Source of the DNA: an uncultured Pseudovibrio sp.
Lineage (GTDB): Bacteria > Pseudomonadota > Alphaproteobacteria > Rhizobiales > Stappiaceae
Length of the DNA: 64,000 nucleotides
Direction of reading: 5' to 3'
NCBI GenBank assembly: GCA_947496145.1
Contig: CANMBS010000014.1
Coordinates: 1-64,000, forward strand
Part shown: one piece after another, positions 1 to 8,059 of the stretch
Layout: each line of letters begins with the position of its first letter
Position numbering within the stretch: the stretch's first letter is position 1
Notes under the pieces: generated by a model
The model's database searches: none
Seen by the model: the letters and a program-made list of their open reading frames with translations, nothing else
Told to the model about the DNA's origin: nothing
Program-made: the position numbers and the translations under genes

Positions 1-10
1 CAGTATCCAT

Positions 11-66
11 AAAAAACCTCCCTGCTCATACAATGAAAGGCCACGCCAATGGCCCAGGCAGGGAGG
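11..66 (-). terminator. Rho-independent terminator-like hairpin
   Basis: A 9-bp stem (CCTCCCTGC at 17-25 with GCAGGGAGG at 58-66) encloses a smaller GGCCA/TGGCC hairpin. On the minus strand it is followed by six T residues (AAAAAA at 11-16). It may be a second terminator behind ndk, or may serve a gene that lies mostly outside the window. Confidence 0.5.
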
Positions 67-97
67 TCTCTTACTCAGAATGTAGAACTCTTCCAGT

Positions 98-124
98 CCT
101 CCACCGGAGGTGGAGGTTTATTTT
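98..124 (+). terminator. Rho-independent terminator
   Basis: An 8-bp stem CCTCCACC/GGTGGAGG with a 3-nt loop is followed by TTTATTTT. It probably ends a plus-strand gene located before the window. Confidence 0.6.
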
Positions 125-133
125 GCTTACAAC

Positions 134-169
134 AAAAAAGCCAGACCCGCGATCCGGATCTGGCTTTTA
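134..169 (-). terminator. Terminator of ndk (bidirectional)
   Basis: The stem AGCCAGA/TCTGGCT (139-145 and 159-165) is flanked by A6 on the left and T4 on the right, so it can work on both strands. It lies 65 bp downstream of the ndk stop codon. Confidence 0.7.
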
Positions 170-233
170 ATAGTACACATGCACAAGGCCGACATTCAGT
201 GCCGAACGAATTGCACAGGTGAGGCTAAGTGGA

Positions 234-656
234 TTAGCCTACGATTTCGGTGCCGGAGAACCAGTAAGCGATTTCTTCAGCCGCTGTTTCAGGAGCGTCA
301 GAACCGTGTACGGAGTTTTCGCCGATGGACAGAGCGAATTCCTTACGGATGGTGCCTTCAGCAGCGTCTGCCGGGTTGGTTGCGCCCATGACTTCGCGGT
401 TTTTCGCGATTGCGTTTTCACCTTCCAGAACCTGAACGATGGTTGGGCCGGAAGACATGAATTCTGTCAGTTCGCCAAAGAAAGGACGCTCTTTGTGAAC
501 AGCGTAAAAACCTTCTGCTTCACGCAGGGACATCCAAACGCGCTTGGATGCAACAACACGGAGGCCAGCTTCTTCGAGCTTGGCGGTGATTGCACCGGTC
601 AGGTTGCGCTTGGTTGCGTCCGGCTTGATCATGGAAAACGTGCGTTCAATCGCCAT
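234..656 (-). CDS. ndk: Nucleoside diphosphate kinase
   Basis: Cytosolic NDK transfers the gamma phosphate of ATP to other (d)NDPs through a phosphohistidine. The 140-residue product has the family length. It begins [18 protein letters not shown], with the KPDA motif at residues 11-14, and carries the active-site His117 in the NSVHGSD motif. The frame is open 11 codons further upstream, but the family start MAIERTF at 656 is preferred. The gene stands alone between a terminator (134-169) and a candidate promoter (754-783). In the wider region it lies near holC and pepA, as is common in alphaproteobacteria. Identification is secure. Confidence 0.96.
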   Translation of the reverse strand: MAIERTFSMIKPDATKRNLTGAITAKLEEAGLRVVASKRVWMSLREAEGFYAVHKERPFFGELTEFMSSGPTIVQVLEGENAIAKNREVMGATNPADAAEGTIRKEFALSIGENSVHGSDAPETAAEEIAYWFSGTEIVG

Positions 657-753
657 CGTTATTACCTGCAGTTTGTCATGAGCTTCCAATGGGCAGCTCT
701 TTTAATGAACCTTATCCCCCAGTGGATTTACGTGCACCAGAGGGTTGGGGCGA

Positions 754-783
754 GATATACTTAATCTTTCCCTTAAAACGCAA
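754..783 (-). promoter_or_regulatory. Candidate sigma-70-type promoter of ndk
   Basis: On the minus strand TTGCGT (778-783) and TATATC (754-759) are separated by 18 nt, about 100 nt before the ndk start. This is a consensus match only. The rest of 657-1145 shows no convincing gene; a 90-codon minus-strand ORF there has no recognisable domain or ribosome site. Confidence 0.35.
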
Positions 784-1145
784 GTGGATATATCCGTATT
801 CCCACGTTGTCTTGCAGAAAAATTGCAGAAAATCACGGCGTTGCAGTACCCCTGACCTACATTGTGCTCCTGGTGCAGGCTGCTTCATCCTGCCTCTTCA
901 GAGCGTTGCGGCCCCTCCTTGAAATGTAAGGGGAAGGCAACTTAAGTATAAGGCGCATGGGCAAAACACCTATATCGTGAAAAGTTTTGCAGTTCCAACG
1001 GCTTCCTGCATTTGCATAACAGGTGTGCAGATTGAGTTGCGACGTCACGTCTCTCCTTAGAGCAGCTTTTGTTTGAGATGGGTCAATTTGCAGTGTTCCA
1101 AAGGCGGGCATTGTTGTTTCACGACACACGCAAGAGGAACCTCAA

Positions 1146-1679
1146 ATGAAAGCTGCATTTGTTATGTACGCCGCCTATAACCAGTGGGCGAACAATTTAT
1201 TGCTTAAGGAATGCGAGGAAATCACGGCGGATGAATACCACCGCGACCTTGGTGTTTACTTCAACTCCCTCCACGGCACTATGGACCATCAGTTTGTGGC
1301 GGATAAAGTCTGGCTTTATCGCTTTACCGGACAGGGGGACCCGATTGACAGTATTGATGAGCAACTGACCGGCGATTTTGCCACTTTAAAAGAAAAACGC
1401 ATTTTGCTTGATAACCGCATTTGTTCTGTTGTTGACCAGATGCAGGAAAAAGACCTTTTACGCACAATCATTTATCGCACGGTCCGCAAACCACTGGTTA
1501 TGCAGCAGCCCCTTGGTGCGGCGCTGTTCCACTTCTTCAATCATCAGACCCATCACCGTGGTCAGGTTCATGCCCTGCTGACCCAACTGGGTCGCTCTCC
1601 TGAGCCACTGGATTTGATTTACTTCCAGCGGGAAACCGGTCAATGGATGGCTAAGGAAGAAGATCTGGTCAAAGCTTAA
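1146..1679 (+). CDS. DinB-family putative metal-dependent protein
   Basis: The 177-residue protein has the DinB/YfiT-like four-helix-bundle pattern. The N-terminal AAYNQWANNLLL helix, a central LHGTMDH segment (His48) and the C-terminal FNHQTHHRGQ segment (His133, His137) can supply the usual three-histidine metal site. Family members include thiol-dependent transferases and damage-inducible proteins, but the substrate is unknown in most cases. AGAGGAACCTCAA precedes the ATG as a ribosome site. The gene is monocistronic and is followed by a decayed gene. The family assignment is good; the function is open. Confidence 0.85.
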   Translation: MKAAFVMYAAYNQWANNLLLKECEEITADEYHRDLGVYFNSLHGTMDHQFVADKVWLYRFTGQGDPIDSIDEQLTGDFATLKEKRILLDNRICSVVDQMQEKDLLRTIIYRTVRKPLVMQQPLGAALFHFFNHQTHHRGQVHALLTQLGRSPEPLDLIYFQRETGQWMAKEEDLVKA

Positions 1680-1788
1680 GGCACTGTGGTTTTTCCGGTT
1701 TGATCAACCTGAAGACGCGCTCTTGTTTATATCTGAAAAACTCATTTATGATCCATAAGCGATACATAGTCTTTTCAGAGATGATTGG

Positions 1789-2173
1789 ATGGAGCGTGTG
1801 AGCGACCTCAGGCGACAAGCGGAAGAACCTCCTTTCAGTGGCGAGGTTGCGCAAGTTTTTGCCAGTTACCCGCAAGACAAGCGCGCCTTTTGCTGGAGCT
1901 GCGCTCTTTGATTTTTGAGTGCGCCCAGCGCCTTTATGGCCCGGCTTGTCTCACAGAGAGCCTGAAATGGGGTGAACCTTCTTATCGCCCCCCTCCCCCC
2001 AATTTGGCGGAACCGCCATTCGCCTGCACTGGAAACCAACGTTTGGTGAAAAGGCTGGCATTGAGGCTAACTCTTCTAAATTCGTTACATCTTCGATCAA
2101 AAGTATGATGAGTTCCCTCATATGCAATTCTTTTGACATAAGCACACCAATCGAAAAATTTAAGTTGGTTTAA
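1789..2173 (+). pseudogene. DUF1801-domain gene remnant with frameshifts
   Basis: Three reading frames together spell a DUF1801-like protein. From ATG 1789 one reads MERVSDLRRQAEEPPF and on to SYPQDKRA. After a shift near 1885 a second frame gives LLLELRSLIF and then ESLKWGEPSY, the most typical DUF1801 motif. After the homopolymer run CGCCCCCCTCCCCCC (1986-2000) a third frame gives GGTAIRLHWKP. Beyond that the similarity fades before a stop at 2171. Two frameshifts and a lost C-terminus point to decay; a sequencing error in the C-run could explain only one of them. Confidence 0.6.
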
Positions 2174-2344
2174 AAACAAAGCCTACTACAGAACTCCATT
2201 TCAGTAACGCAGCTTCCTCAGAAATCCGGCAAAATCAGAACCGATCTCTTTTCGAAATAATAATCAAAGAAATCGCTTGTAAATCTCCAAACCGCTGCAT
2301 GTTACCCCTTGCCAAGCGCATCTTAAGGGGGCAAACAGCTTGGC

Positions 2345-4237
2345 ATGCTTCAGGTTTCTAATCTTACATACCGCATTGCCGGGCGTCTTTTGATCGACAA
2401 TGCCTCCGTGACTATTCCAAGTGGTGCGAAGACCGGTCTGGTTGGGCGCAACGGAGTTGGCAAGTCGACGCTGTTCAAACTGCTGTGCGGTGAGCTGGCT
2501 GTTGAAAGCGGCAGTGTGCATATGCCGCAAAAGGCGCGTGTGGGTCAGGTGGCTCAGGAAGCGCCGGGCACGCAGGACACGCTTTTAGAAGTGGTTCTGG
2601 CAGCTGACACTGAACGCACCGCTTTGCTGGCAGAAGCAGAAACGGCTGAAGATGCACACCGGATTGCTGAGATTCATATGCGGTTAGTGGATATTGAGAG
2701 CCACAGCGCTGAAGCGCGGGCCTCTGCTATCTTAAGCGGTCTTGGTTTTTCGCCTGAGCAACAACAAGAGTCCTGTGCCAACTTTTCCGGTGGCTGGCGC
2801 ATGCGTGTGGCTCTTGCTGCGCTGCTGTTTTCCAAGCCGGACCTGATGCTACTTGACGAGCCGACCAACTATCTGGACCTTGAAGGGACCATGTGGCTGG
2901 AAAACTTCATTGCACGCTATCCCTATCAGGTTGTTCTGATCAGCCACGACCGTGACCTGCTCAACAACGCGGTGGACAGCATCGTGCATATGGATGCGGG
3001 TAAGCTGACCTTCTATCGCGGCGGGTATGACAGCTTTGACCGCCAGCGCCGTGAGACCATTTTGCTGCAGAAAAAAGCGGCAGAGAAGCAGGAAAAGCAG
3101 CGCAAGCACATTCAAAGCTTTGTGGATCGGTTTCGCGCCAAGGCGACCAAGGCAAAGCAGGCGCAGTCCCGCATCAAGATGCTGGAAAAAATGCAGCCGA
3201 TTTCCGTGCTGGATGAAGCATCCGGACTGGAGCTGCATATTCCGCAGCCTGAAGCCAAGCTCTCTCCGCCGATCATCAAGCTGGAGAGCGCCTCTGTTGG
3301 CTACGATGATAAGGCCATTTTGCGGGGGCTTAATCTGAATATCGACCATGATGACCGTATCGCCCTGCTGGGTGCCAACGGTAATGGTAAATCCACCTTT
3401 GCCAAGCTGATTGCGGGGCGTCTGGGGCTCATGTCCGGTGATATGACCTGCGCCAACAAGCTGAGCACAGCGTTCTTTGCCCAGCATCAGCTGGATGATC
3501 TGATGCCGGAGAGCAATCCGATTGAGCATGTGCGGCCTTTGATGCCGGATGCTCCAGAATCCAAGCTGCGTGCGCGTGTGGACCGGTTTGGCCTGCCGAC
3601 TGACCGTATGCTGACGCCTGCAAAAGACCTTTCCGGTGGTGAGAAGGCCCGGTTGTTGCTGGGGCTGGCAACATTTCATGGGCCGAACCTTGTCATTCTC
3701 GATGAGCCGACCAACCACCTTGATATTGACAGCCGCGAAGCGCTTGTGCACGCAATCAACGATTATGAGGGCGCGGTTATCCTTATCAGCCATGACAGGC
3801 ATCTGGTGGAAGCGTGCGCGGACCGCCTGTGGCTGGTGGCTGATGGGGGCGTGAGACCGTTTGATGGCGATATGGCTGAGTACCGCCGGTTAATCCTGAA
3901 AGGTGAGCTTAACTCTAAGCCTGAAGGAGAGGCCGAAACTGAGGCGCAGACTGAGCGCAGCAACGCGCAGGCACGGCGCAAGGAAGCGGCTGAGCGCCGC
4001 GCTAAGCTGGCACCGCTGAAGAAGAATATTGAAGCGGCTGAAAAAGAGATTGCCAAGTTCCAGAAGTACATCAAGAAGCTTGATGCTCTGCTGGCTGATC
4101 CGCGTATCTATACAGAAGCACCGGATAAAGCCAAAGAACATGCCATCCGCCGGGCGGCCTATGTCAAGGTTCTGGAAGAGACTGAAGAAAACTGGCTGGA
4201 AATGTCCGCTGAGCTGGAAGAGCTGTCTGGGGGGTGA
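2345..4237 (+). CDS. ABC-F family ATPase (Uup/YheS type)
   Basis: The 630-residue protein has two ABC domains and no membrane segment, the mark of ABC-F proteins, which act on the ribosome rather than as transporters. Domain 1 has Walker A GRNGVGKST (34-42), signature FSGGW and Walker B LMLLDEPTNYLD. Domain 2 has GANGNGKST, LSGGEKAR and LVILDEPTNHLD. A charged linker of about 80 residues separates them, and the C-terminus (about 520-630) is a Lys/Glu-rich coiled coil as in Uup and YheS. The gene converges on the orphan pair, with 14 bp between them containing a GAGGTT/AACCTC palindrome. Which ABC-F subgroup it belongs to is inference. Confidence 0.92.
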   Translation: MLQVSNLTYRIAGRLLIDNASVTIPSGAKTGLVGRNGVGKSTLFKLLCGELAVESGSVHMPQKARVGQVAQEAPGTQDTLLEVVLAADTERTALLAEAETAEDAHRIAEIHMRLVDIESHSAEARASAILSGLGFSPEQQQESCANFSGGWRMRVALAALLFSKPDLMLLDEPTNYLDLEGTMWLENFIARYPYQVVLISHDRDLLNNAVDSIVHMDAGKLTFYRGGYDSFDRQRRETILLQKKAAEKQEKQRKHIQSFVDRFRAKATKAKQAQSRIKMLEKMQPISVLDEASGLELHIPQPEAKLSPPIIKLESASVGYDDKAILRGLNLNIDHDDRIALLGANGNGKSTFAKLIAGRLGLMSGDMTCANKLSTAFFAQHQLDDLMPESNPIEHVRPLMPDAPESKLRARVDRFGLPTDRMLTPAKDLSGGEKARLLLGLATFHGPNLVILDEPTNHLDIDSREALVHAINDYEGAVILISHDRHLVEACADRLWLVADGGVRPFDGDMAEYRRLILKGELNSKPEGEAETEAQTERSNAQARRKEAAERRAKLAPLKKNIEAAEKEIAKFQKYIKKLDALLADPRIYTEAPDKAKEHAIRRAAYVKVLEETEENWLEMSAELEELSGG

Positions 4238-4251
4238 GGTTTTAACCTCAC

Positions 4252-4656
4252 TCACTGGAGATTTATGGAGCCGAAATAGTATTCTATTTGCGGAACAACT
4301 GTTCTCATAGAAATCACCTGATTGAAATCGGCACCGTGACCAATACTGTTAGGTTCCTCATAATATTTTTGAATTCGTTGCTGTGCCTGCTGGTTTTGAG
4401 AAAAAATCCACTGAACCTTGTCCATAAAGTACGCTTCGTTCAGTTCAGATTTCTCTTTTTGGATTTTTTCGTTAATCCGGCCCTCCAAGCGTGTAAACAA
4501 ATATAGAAAATACGCCTGATCGTTGTGAATATTCTTCTGAGTGCACGTTTCTGCTGTCTTTAAGTCCTCGCTTCTCACAGCCTCGCCGTGCTGGGTAGCT
4601 AAAAACTCATTCAGCTCGCTGTAAAGATCTTTCAATTCAGAAAAACTAAGAGACAT
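4252..4656 (-). CDS. Hypothetical protein, second gene of an orphan pair
   Basis: A 134-residue soluble protein of no family I recognise. It is mainly helical by composition, with a charged middle segment (RLEGRINEKIQKEKSELNE) and a C-terminal motif PNSIGHGADFN. The IGHG motif recalls the RNxxxH-type active site of HEPN RNases, but the arginine is not at the usual place, so this is a weak hint only. Its ATG overlaps the stop codon of the upstream gene (TAATG), which indicates translational coupling. The base composition is more AT-rich than the core genes around it, suggesting an accessory module. Confidence 0.7.
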   Translation of the reverse strand: MSLSFSELKDLYSELNEFLATQHGEAVRSEDLKTAETCTQKNIHNDQAYFLYLFTRLEGRINEKIQKEKSELNEAYFMDKVQWIFSQNQQAQQRIQKYYEEPNSIGHGADFNQVISMRTVVPQIEYYFGSINLQ

Positions 4657-5108
4657 TAAGAAAGCAACCTTTCGACAACCTCATTGTCGAAAGGTTTAGC
4701 CTCCCAGCTCTTTGGAGCAAATACCTGCCAAATTGGGGGCTTTCCAACCTCGGCCTCATCAATAAGCTCAAACGTCCCCTCTTTTGTGAGGATGTCGATC
4801 CTACCATTTGCGCCCAACACCCAAAGACCGATGGGCTGGAATGAAGCTACAAAATCATTTTTTCGATGAATATTGAGAACAGGCAGTTTCACGGGTCCCA
4901 AGCCGCAATCATACATTGGTTTTTCATAGAGGTTTGCCGTCATCTCTTCAGAGAAAGACAAGTCTGCACTGTCTCCTGCACATGAACGAACCTGCTCATA
5001 CAGATCTTGAATTCTTTGTTGCCAGTTTTGGATATAGCTAACAACATTATTTTGATTAGCCTGTGGCATCTCAACCCTTGGTCGTTCAAGTACCGCCTCA
5101 TCAACCAT
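4656..5108 (-). CDS. Hypothetical protein, first gene of an orphan pair
   Basis: A 150-residue soluble protein without signal peptide or membrane helix, and with no family I recognise. A helical N-terminal half (SYIQNWQQRIQDLYEQV) is followed by a probable beta-rich half containing GLGPVKLPVLNIHR, IGLWVLGANGRIDILT and KPPIWQVF. AGGAAGG lies 7 nt before the ATG, a good ribosome site, so the start at 5108 is well supported. The downstream gene starts inside its stop codon, so the two are co-translated. The conserved-looking core and tight coupling suggest a functional pair such as a toxin-antitoxin or defence accessory module; that is inference. Confidence 0.7.
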   Translation of the reverse strand: MVDEAVLERPRVEMPQANQNNVVSYIQNWQQRIQDLYEQVRSCAGDSADLSFSEEMTANLYEKPMYDCGLGPVKLPVLNIHRKNDFVASFQPIGLWVLGANGRIDILTKEGTFELIDEAEVGKPPIWQVFAPKSWEAKPFDNEVVERLLS

Positions 5109-5427
5109 ACAATGACCTTCCTAAAAACAGGCGTAGAAACAGGTTCAAATCAGGCCGCTCATATTAACCCAATCAGGTCTTTATGTAATGCCTCAGATAT
5201 CGACAGGCGGGGAACACAGAGCAGTGAAGTGCCAGGGAGTTACTGGTTGCTGACTAACGTACTTGCCACTCCTGAATAAAACAATGCCCAGTACTTTGGG
5301 GGTATAGGTCGGTTTCAAGTAATATTTAGATTGCATTAGACAGCCAGATCTTGCAGAACCTGCGTAGATTATGAAAGTGTAATTGCTTTTGTACTTTTAG
5401 CTAACGCTCCTGCAAGGTTTTATCTAA
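5109..5427. other. Divergent intergenic region without a gene
   Basis: About 320 bp separate the orphan pair from the lipoprotein gene. The region must hold the promoters for both directions. I see no clear consensus promoter, hairpin or small ORF in it. Confidence 0.4.
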
Positions 5428-6057
5428 ATGCTGAATTTCTCCAACCTGCTGACCGCAGGTTCTTTTTCAAAGATCGCCAAGGCTATGGTGGTCGGTTCCA
5501 CACTGTTTCTGGCCGCATGTGGCACCACTTCAAAACTTGAGGGAACATCTGGTTCCAGTGCTCCATCACAGCCAAAGCTCACTGCATTTGAAAAAGTGTA
5601 TGTGGCGGATACAACCAGCTCTTATTCCGATGAGAATTACAGTGCTGAGAAGATGGCGAGCATCGGACGGGAATTTTCTGACATGATTGCCGGGCGCACA
5701 CGCGCGACAGGTGCCTTTCGTGAAGTACGCCGTGTAAGCAGTGTAGAAGCTGCACGTGCGCTTGCGGAAAAACAGAGTGTGCCTGTAGCTCTGGTACGCG
5801 GTAACATTACCCGTTACGAAGATGGCAACGCGCTGGCCCGCGCTATGATTGGCTTTGGCGCTGGCAGCTCTTACTTTGATGCTGACATCACCGTTTCTGA
5901 CGCGAAAACCGGAACTGTCGTCGGGCGCATTAAGGCCGACAAAAACAGCTGGGTTCTGGGCGGCGCAATTGCGGCTACTCAGGATGCAAGAAGCTATATG
6001 CCGGGTGTTGCTTCCAAGGTGGCGTCTGAACTGAAAAAGGGCAAAACTGGAAAATAA
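5428..6057 (+). CDS. DUF4410-like outer-membrane lipoprotein
   Basis: A 209-residue protein with a lipoprotein signal: basic residues Lys15 and Lys18, a hydrophobic stretch, and lipobox LAAC with Cys31. Mature-region motifs RGNITRYEDGNALARAMIGFGAGSS, SYFDADITVSDAKTGTVVG and NSWVLGGAIAATQD (partly overlapping) match the DUF4410 pattern, a family of envelope lipoproteins of unknown function. CAAGG lies rather far (12 nt) before the ATG; a start at Met20 would leave a poor signal sequence, so the longer form is kept. A strong terminator follows, so the gene is a single unit. Confidence 0.75.
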   Translation: MLNFSNLLTAGSFSKIAKAMVVGSTLFLAACGTTSKLEGTSGSSAPSQPKLTAFEKVYVADTTSSYSDENYSAEKMASIGREFSDMIAGRTRATGAFREVRRVSSVEAARALAEKQSVPVALVRGNITRYEDGNALARAMIGFGAGSSYFDADITVSDAKTGTVVGRIKADKNSWVLGGAIAATQDARSYMPGVASKVASELKKGKTGK

Positions 6058-6083
6058 CCAGTTTGCAGATTTCACTTTATGTT

Positions 6084-6120
6084 AAACCCTCTGAAACTCT
6101 GTTTCAGAGGGTTTAATTTT
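6084..6120 (+). terminator. Rho-independent terminator of the lipoprotein gene
   Basis: A perfect 14-bp stem (6084-6097 with 6101-6114) and a TCT loop are followed by AATTTTTG. Confidence 0.8.
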
Positions 6121-6193
6121 TGCGTTGATTACACAAGATGCCTGCTATCAGGTTTCAATCGCTGGCAGCTTTGAACTGCCTGTTGCCTGAAGG

Positions 6194-6887
6194 TTATCCG
6201 TTCCGCTTCAACTCCAGCCAGATATGTGGGATTCTGCGTCCGTCATCTTTTTGCTGGATGAATGTTTTCTTTACAGCTTGCTCAAAATCACCTTCGCAAT
6301 AGATTGATACCTCAGAGTCAGTTAAAGGCCATGGTGGCCCCGGTCGTTCTCCGGTTCCGTCAAAAATATCTGGCAAGGATGATGAGCGTGCCGCCGGGCG
6401 CGACAAGGCTCTTTAACGGCATGGCAGCATCGCCGCGCATTTCAACACCGATAGCCTGAAGCGTGAAACATTCGTAGACCAGATCGAACTTGCCCACCCA
6501 GTCTTCTGGCGGGTTGAACAGATCGGCGCAGCGAAAATCGATAATACCTGCCGGAAAGCGCTTCTTTGCCCATTCGATGGCCGTTGGAGCCACGTCGAAG
6601 GCCGAGGTTTTCCAGCCAGCTTCGTGAAGTGCGTTGGCGTTGTCGCCCAACCCGCAGCCCACGTCCAGCGCAGTGCGCCTGTTGCCTTTGTTGGTCTTTA
6701 GCCACTCCACAAGCGGGGCTTTGGGCTCCAGCTCTGCCCATGGGATTTCGCTGGTGTCGCCACGGGCTGTGGTATAGACCTGCTCAAACCAGTTTTTGCG
6801 TGTGTCCCAATCCCCGCCGCTTGATCCGGTGAGTGTGTCTAAACGGGCGCGCAGCTTTGCCTTATGGTCAAGAAGTGCTTCAGTCAT
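6194..6887 (-). pseudogene. SAM-dependent methyltransferase, frameshifted
   Basis: The first frame (6887 to 6360) encodes a class I methyltransferase with motif I LDVGCGLGDNANAL, an acidic Asp in SAFDVAP, and the post-motif PGGTLIILAR, then stops at YF. A second frame continues directly with DGTGERPGPPWPLTDSEVSIY and ends at 6194, which is the C-terminus expected for this family (compare the GPPWPL motif of thiopurine-methyltransferase-like proteins). One shift near 6370 therefore splits a gene of about 230 codons. The ATG at 6887 overlaps the holC stop (ATGA). It is a true frameshift or a sequence error; the SAM fold without its last strands would probably be inactive. Confidence 0.7.
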
Positions 6888-7333
6888 GCTTTGCGCTCCC
6901 ACCCACCGCTATCGGTCTGAGCCCAGTAAGTCAGCTCGTGATCGCTGTCTTTGACGTCTTTCCAGCGCTGGCGGGCTTCCTGCAAGGCTTCCTGATCATT
7001 GCCATCAAACATATAAACCACGCGCTTGTACTGTGCCGGGTCCGGCAGAGGCGCACGGTCTACGAGAAACCGAACGATGGCTTCATTGGGATTATCCTGC
7101 TCTGCTGTCAAATAGATGGGCTGGTGCTCCGGATACCCTTCCTTTTTAGTGCCATGAGGCAGGAAGCCATCATCAGAATAGGTCCACAGATACGCATCAA
7201 TAGCGTCACACCGTTCTTCTGTTCCGAACTGGACTGTAACCTTCCAGTCCCGTTCCAGACACTTTTCCAGCATTTTGGGCAATGCCCGTTCCAGCGGAAA
7301 TTTTGAGAGCTGATAGAACAGCACTTCACTCAT
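6884..7333 (-). CDS. holC: DNA polymerase III chi subunit
   Basis: HolC links the clamp loader (through psi, where present) to SSB at the replication fork. The 149-residue product begins MSEVLFYQLSKFPLERALPKMLEKCLERDWKV and shows the family pattern, including TYSDDGFLPHG and the ending ELTYWAQTDSGGWERKA. The start at 7333 has GGGA about 9 nt upstream and fits the family N-terminus better than the ATG 5 codons earlier. It lies downstream of pepA on the same strand, as in many proteobacteria, and its stop overlaps the methyltransferase start. Confidence 0.92.
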   Translation of the reverse strand: MSEVLFYQLSKFPLERALPKMLEKCLERDWKVTVQFGTEERCDAIDAYLWTYSDDGFLPHGTKKEGYPEHQPIYLTAEQDNPNEAIVRFLVDRAPLPDPAQYKRVVYMFDGNDQEALQEARQRWKDVKDSDHELTYWAQTDSGGWERKA

Positions 7334-7694
7334 ATTCTGATTTCCCATTTATTCAGCCAGAGTTACATTAACCAGAAGCACCATGACATTTGCTTGAGCT
7401 AAGCAATCTTGTTGCGCGTGGAATATGTAAAGACCAAATCACTGTATTCTTCAATTGATCACATCTTAATCTAAAAATTGTCGGGTTTGATCCCGATAAG
7501 CCTGGGATACCCGCAGGAATCGTTGATAACCCACACCCAGAGCAATTAAAGGGCTGGACTTAACGGTGCTGCTGGGGAAATTCAGTGTGGTGTTAAGCTT
7601 GGCTAAACCAACAGGTTTCATAGAAGATGCAGTGCCTTCAAACTATGTTTAGTTTACAGGCGCTTGAGATTTTTGACATTCGGGAAAAGACCAG

Positions 7695-7814
7695 ATGGCA
7701 GCGCGTATTGTTTTGTTCTTTGCACTTGTAACAGGTCTGGTTGGCGTAACTGCAGCCGTTGGCGCAATGCTGCCAGAGCAAACCGGAACATGTGTTCATT
7801 ACAAGAGCTGCTGA
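7695..7814 (+). CDS. Possible 39-residue membrane or exported peptide
   Basis: ATG at 7695 opens 39 codons: a short basic start (MAAR), about 20 hydrophobic residues, then a polar tail TGTCVHYKSC with two cysteines. This could be a single-pass or secreted peptide. A purine-rich GGGAAAAGA lies before the start. A weak GC hairpin with T-run follows at 7894-7924. Nothing else in 7334-8059 looks coding. Without comparative data it remains a candidate. Confidence 0.35.
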   Translation: MAARIVLFFALVTGLVGVTAAVGAMLPEQTGTCVHYKSC

Positions 7815-7893
7815 AGTGCGATGTATCGTTGATTATCGGGAGTAATCTAAGGTAATCGCGGGATTTTCGCTTTCACGTTCAGCCTTAACGGAT

Positions 7894-7924
7894 CGCCTCG
7901 TTTTACTTTAAAGCGGGGCGTTTT
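7894..7924 (+). terminator. Weak terminator-like hairpin
   Basis: CGCCTCG (7894-7900) pairs with CGGGGCG (7914-7920) with one G-T pair, followed by TTTT. It could end a transcript of the small ORF at 7695-7814. Confidence 0.35.
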
Positions 7925-7990
7925 GTGCGTCTGGGCGATTGTTTTATGTAATTGCCCTGCACAATTTTCGCAGGCTCTTTGCCAACCACA

Positions 7991-8024
7991 AAAAAACCGG
8001 CTCCCCCTATAAAGGGAAGCCGGT
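7991..8024 (-). terminator. Terminator of pepA
   Basis: The stem ACCGGCT/AGCCGGT (7996-8002, 8018-8024), extended by CCC/GGG, is followed on the minus strand by a run of six T residues. It lies 35 bp after the pepA stop. Confidence 0.75.
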
Positions 8025-8059
8025 CTTGATCCTCTTGCCTTTCGGGCCAACGACAGGCT

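Noticed and set aside
857-1129. 90-codon ORF on the minus strand upstream of the DinB gene
   Set aside because: No recognisable domain, poor ribosome site and composition unlike a protein gene.
2849-3802. 317-codon ORF on the minus strand
   Set aside because: Fully antisense to the intact ABC-F gene; no domain and no ribosome site.
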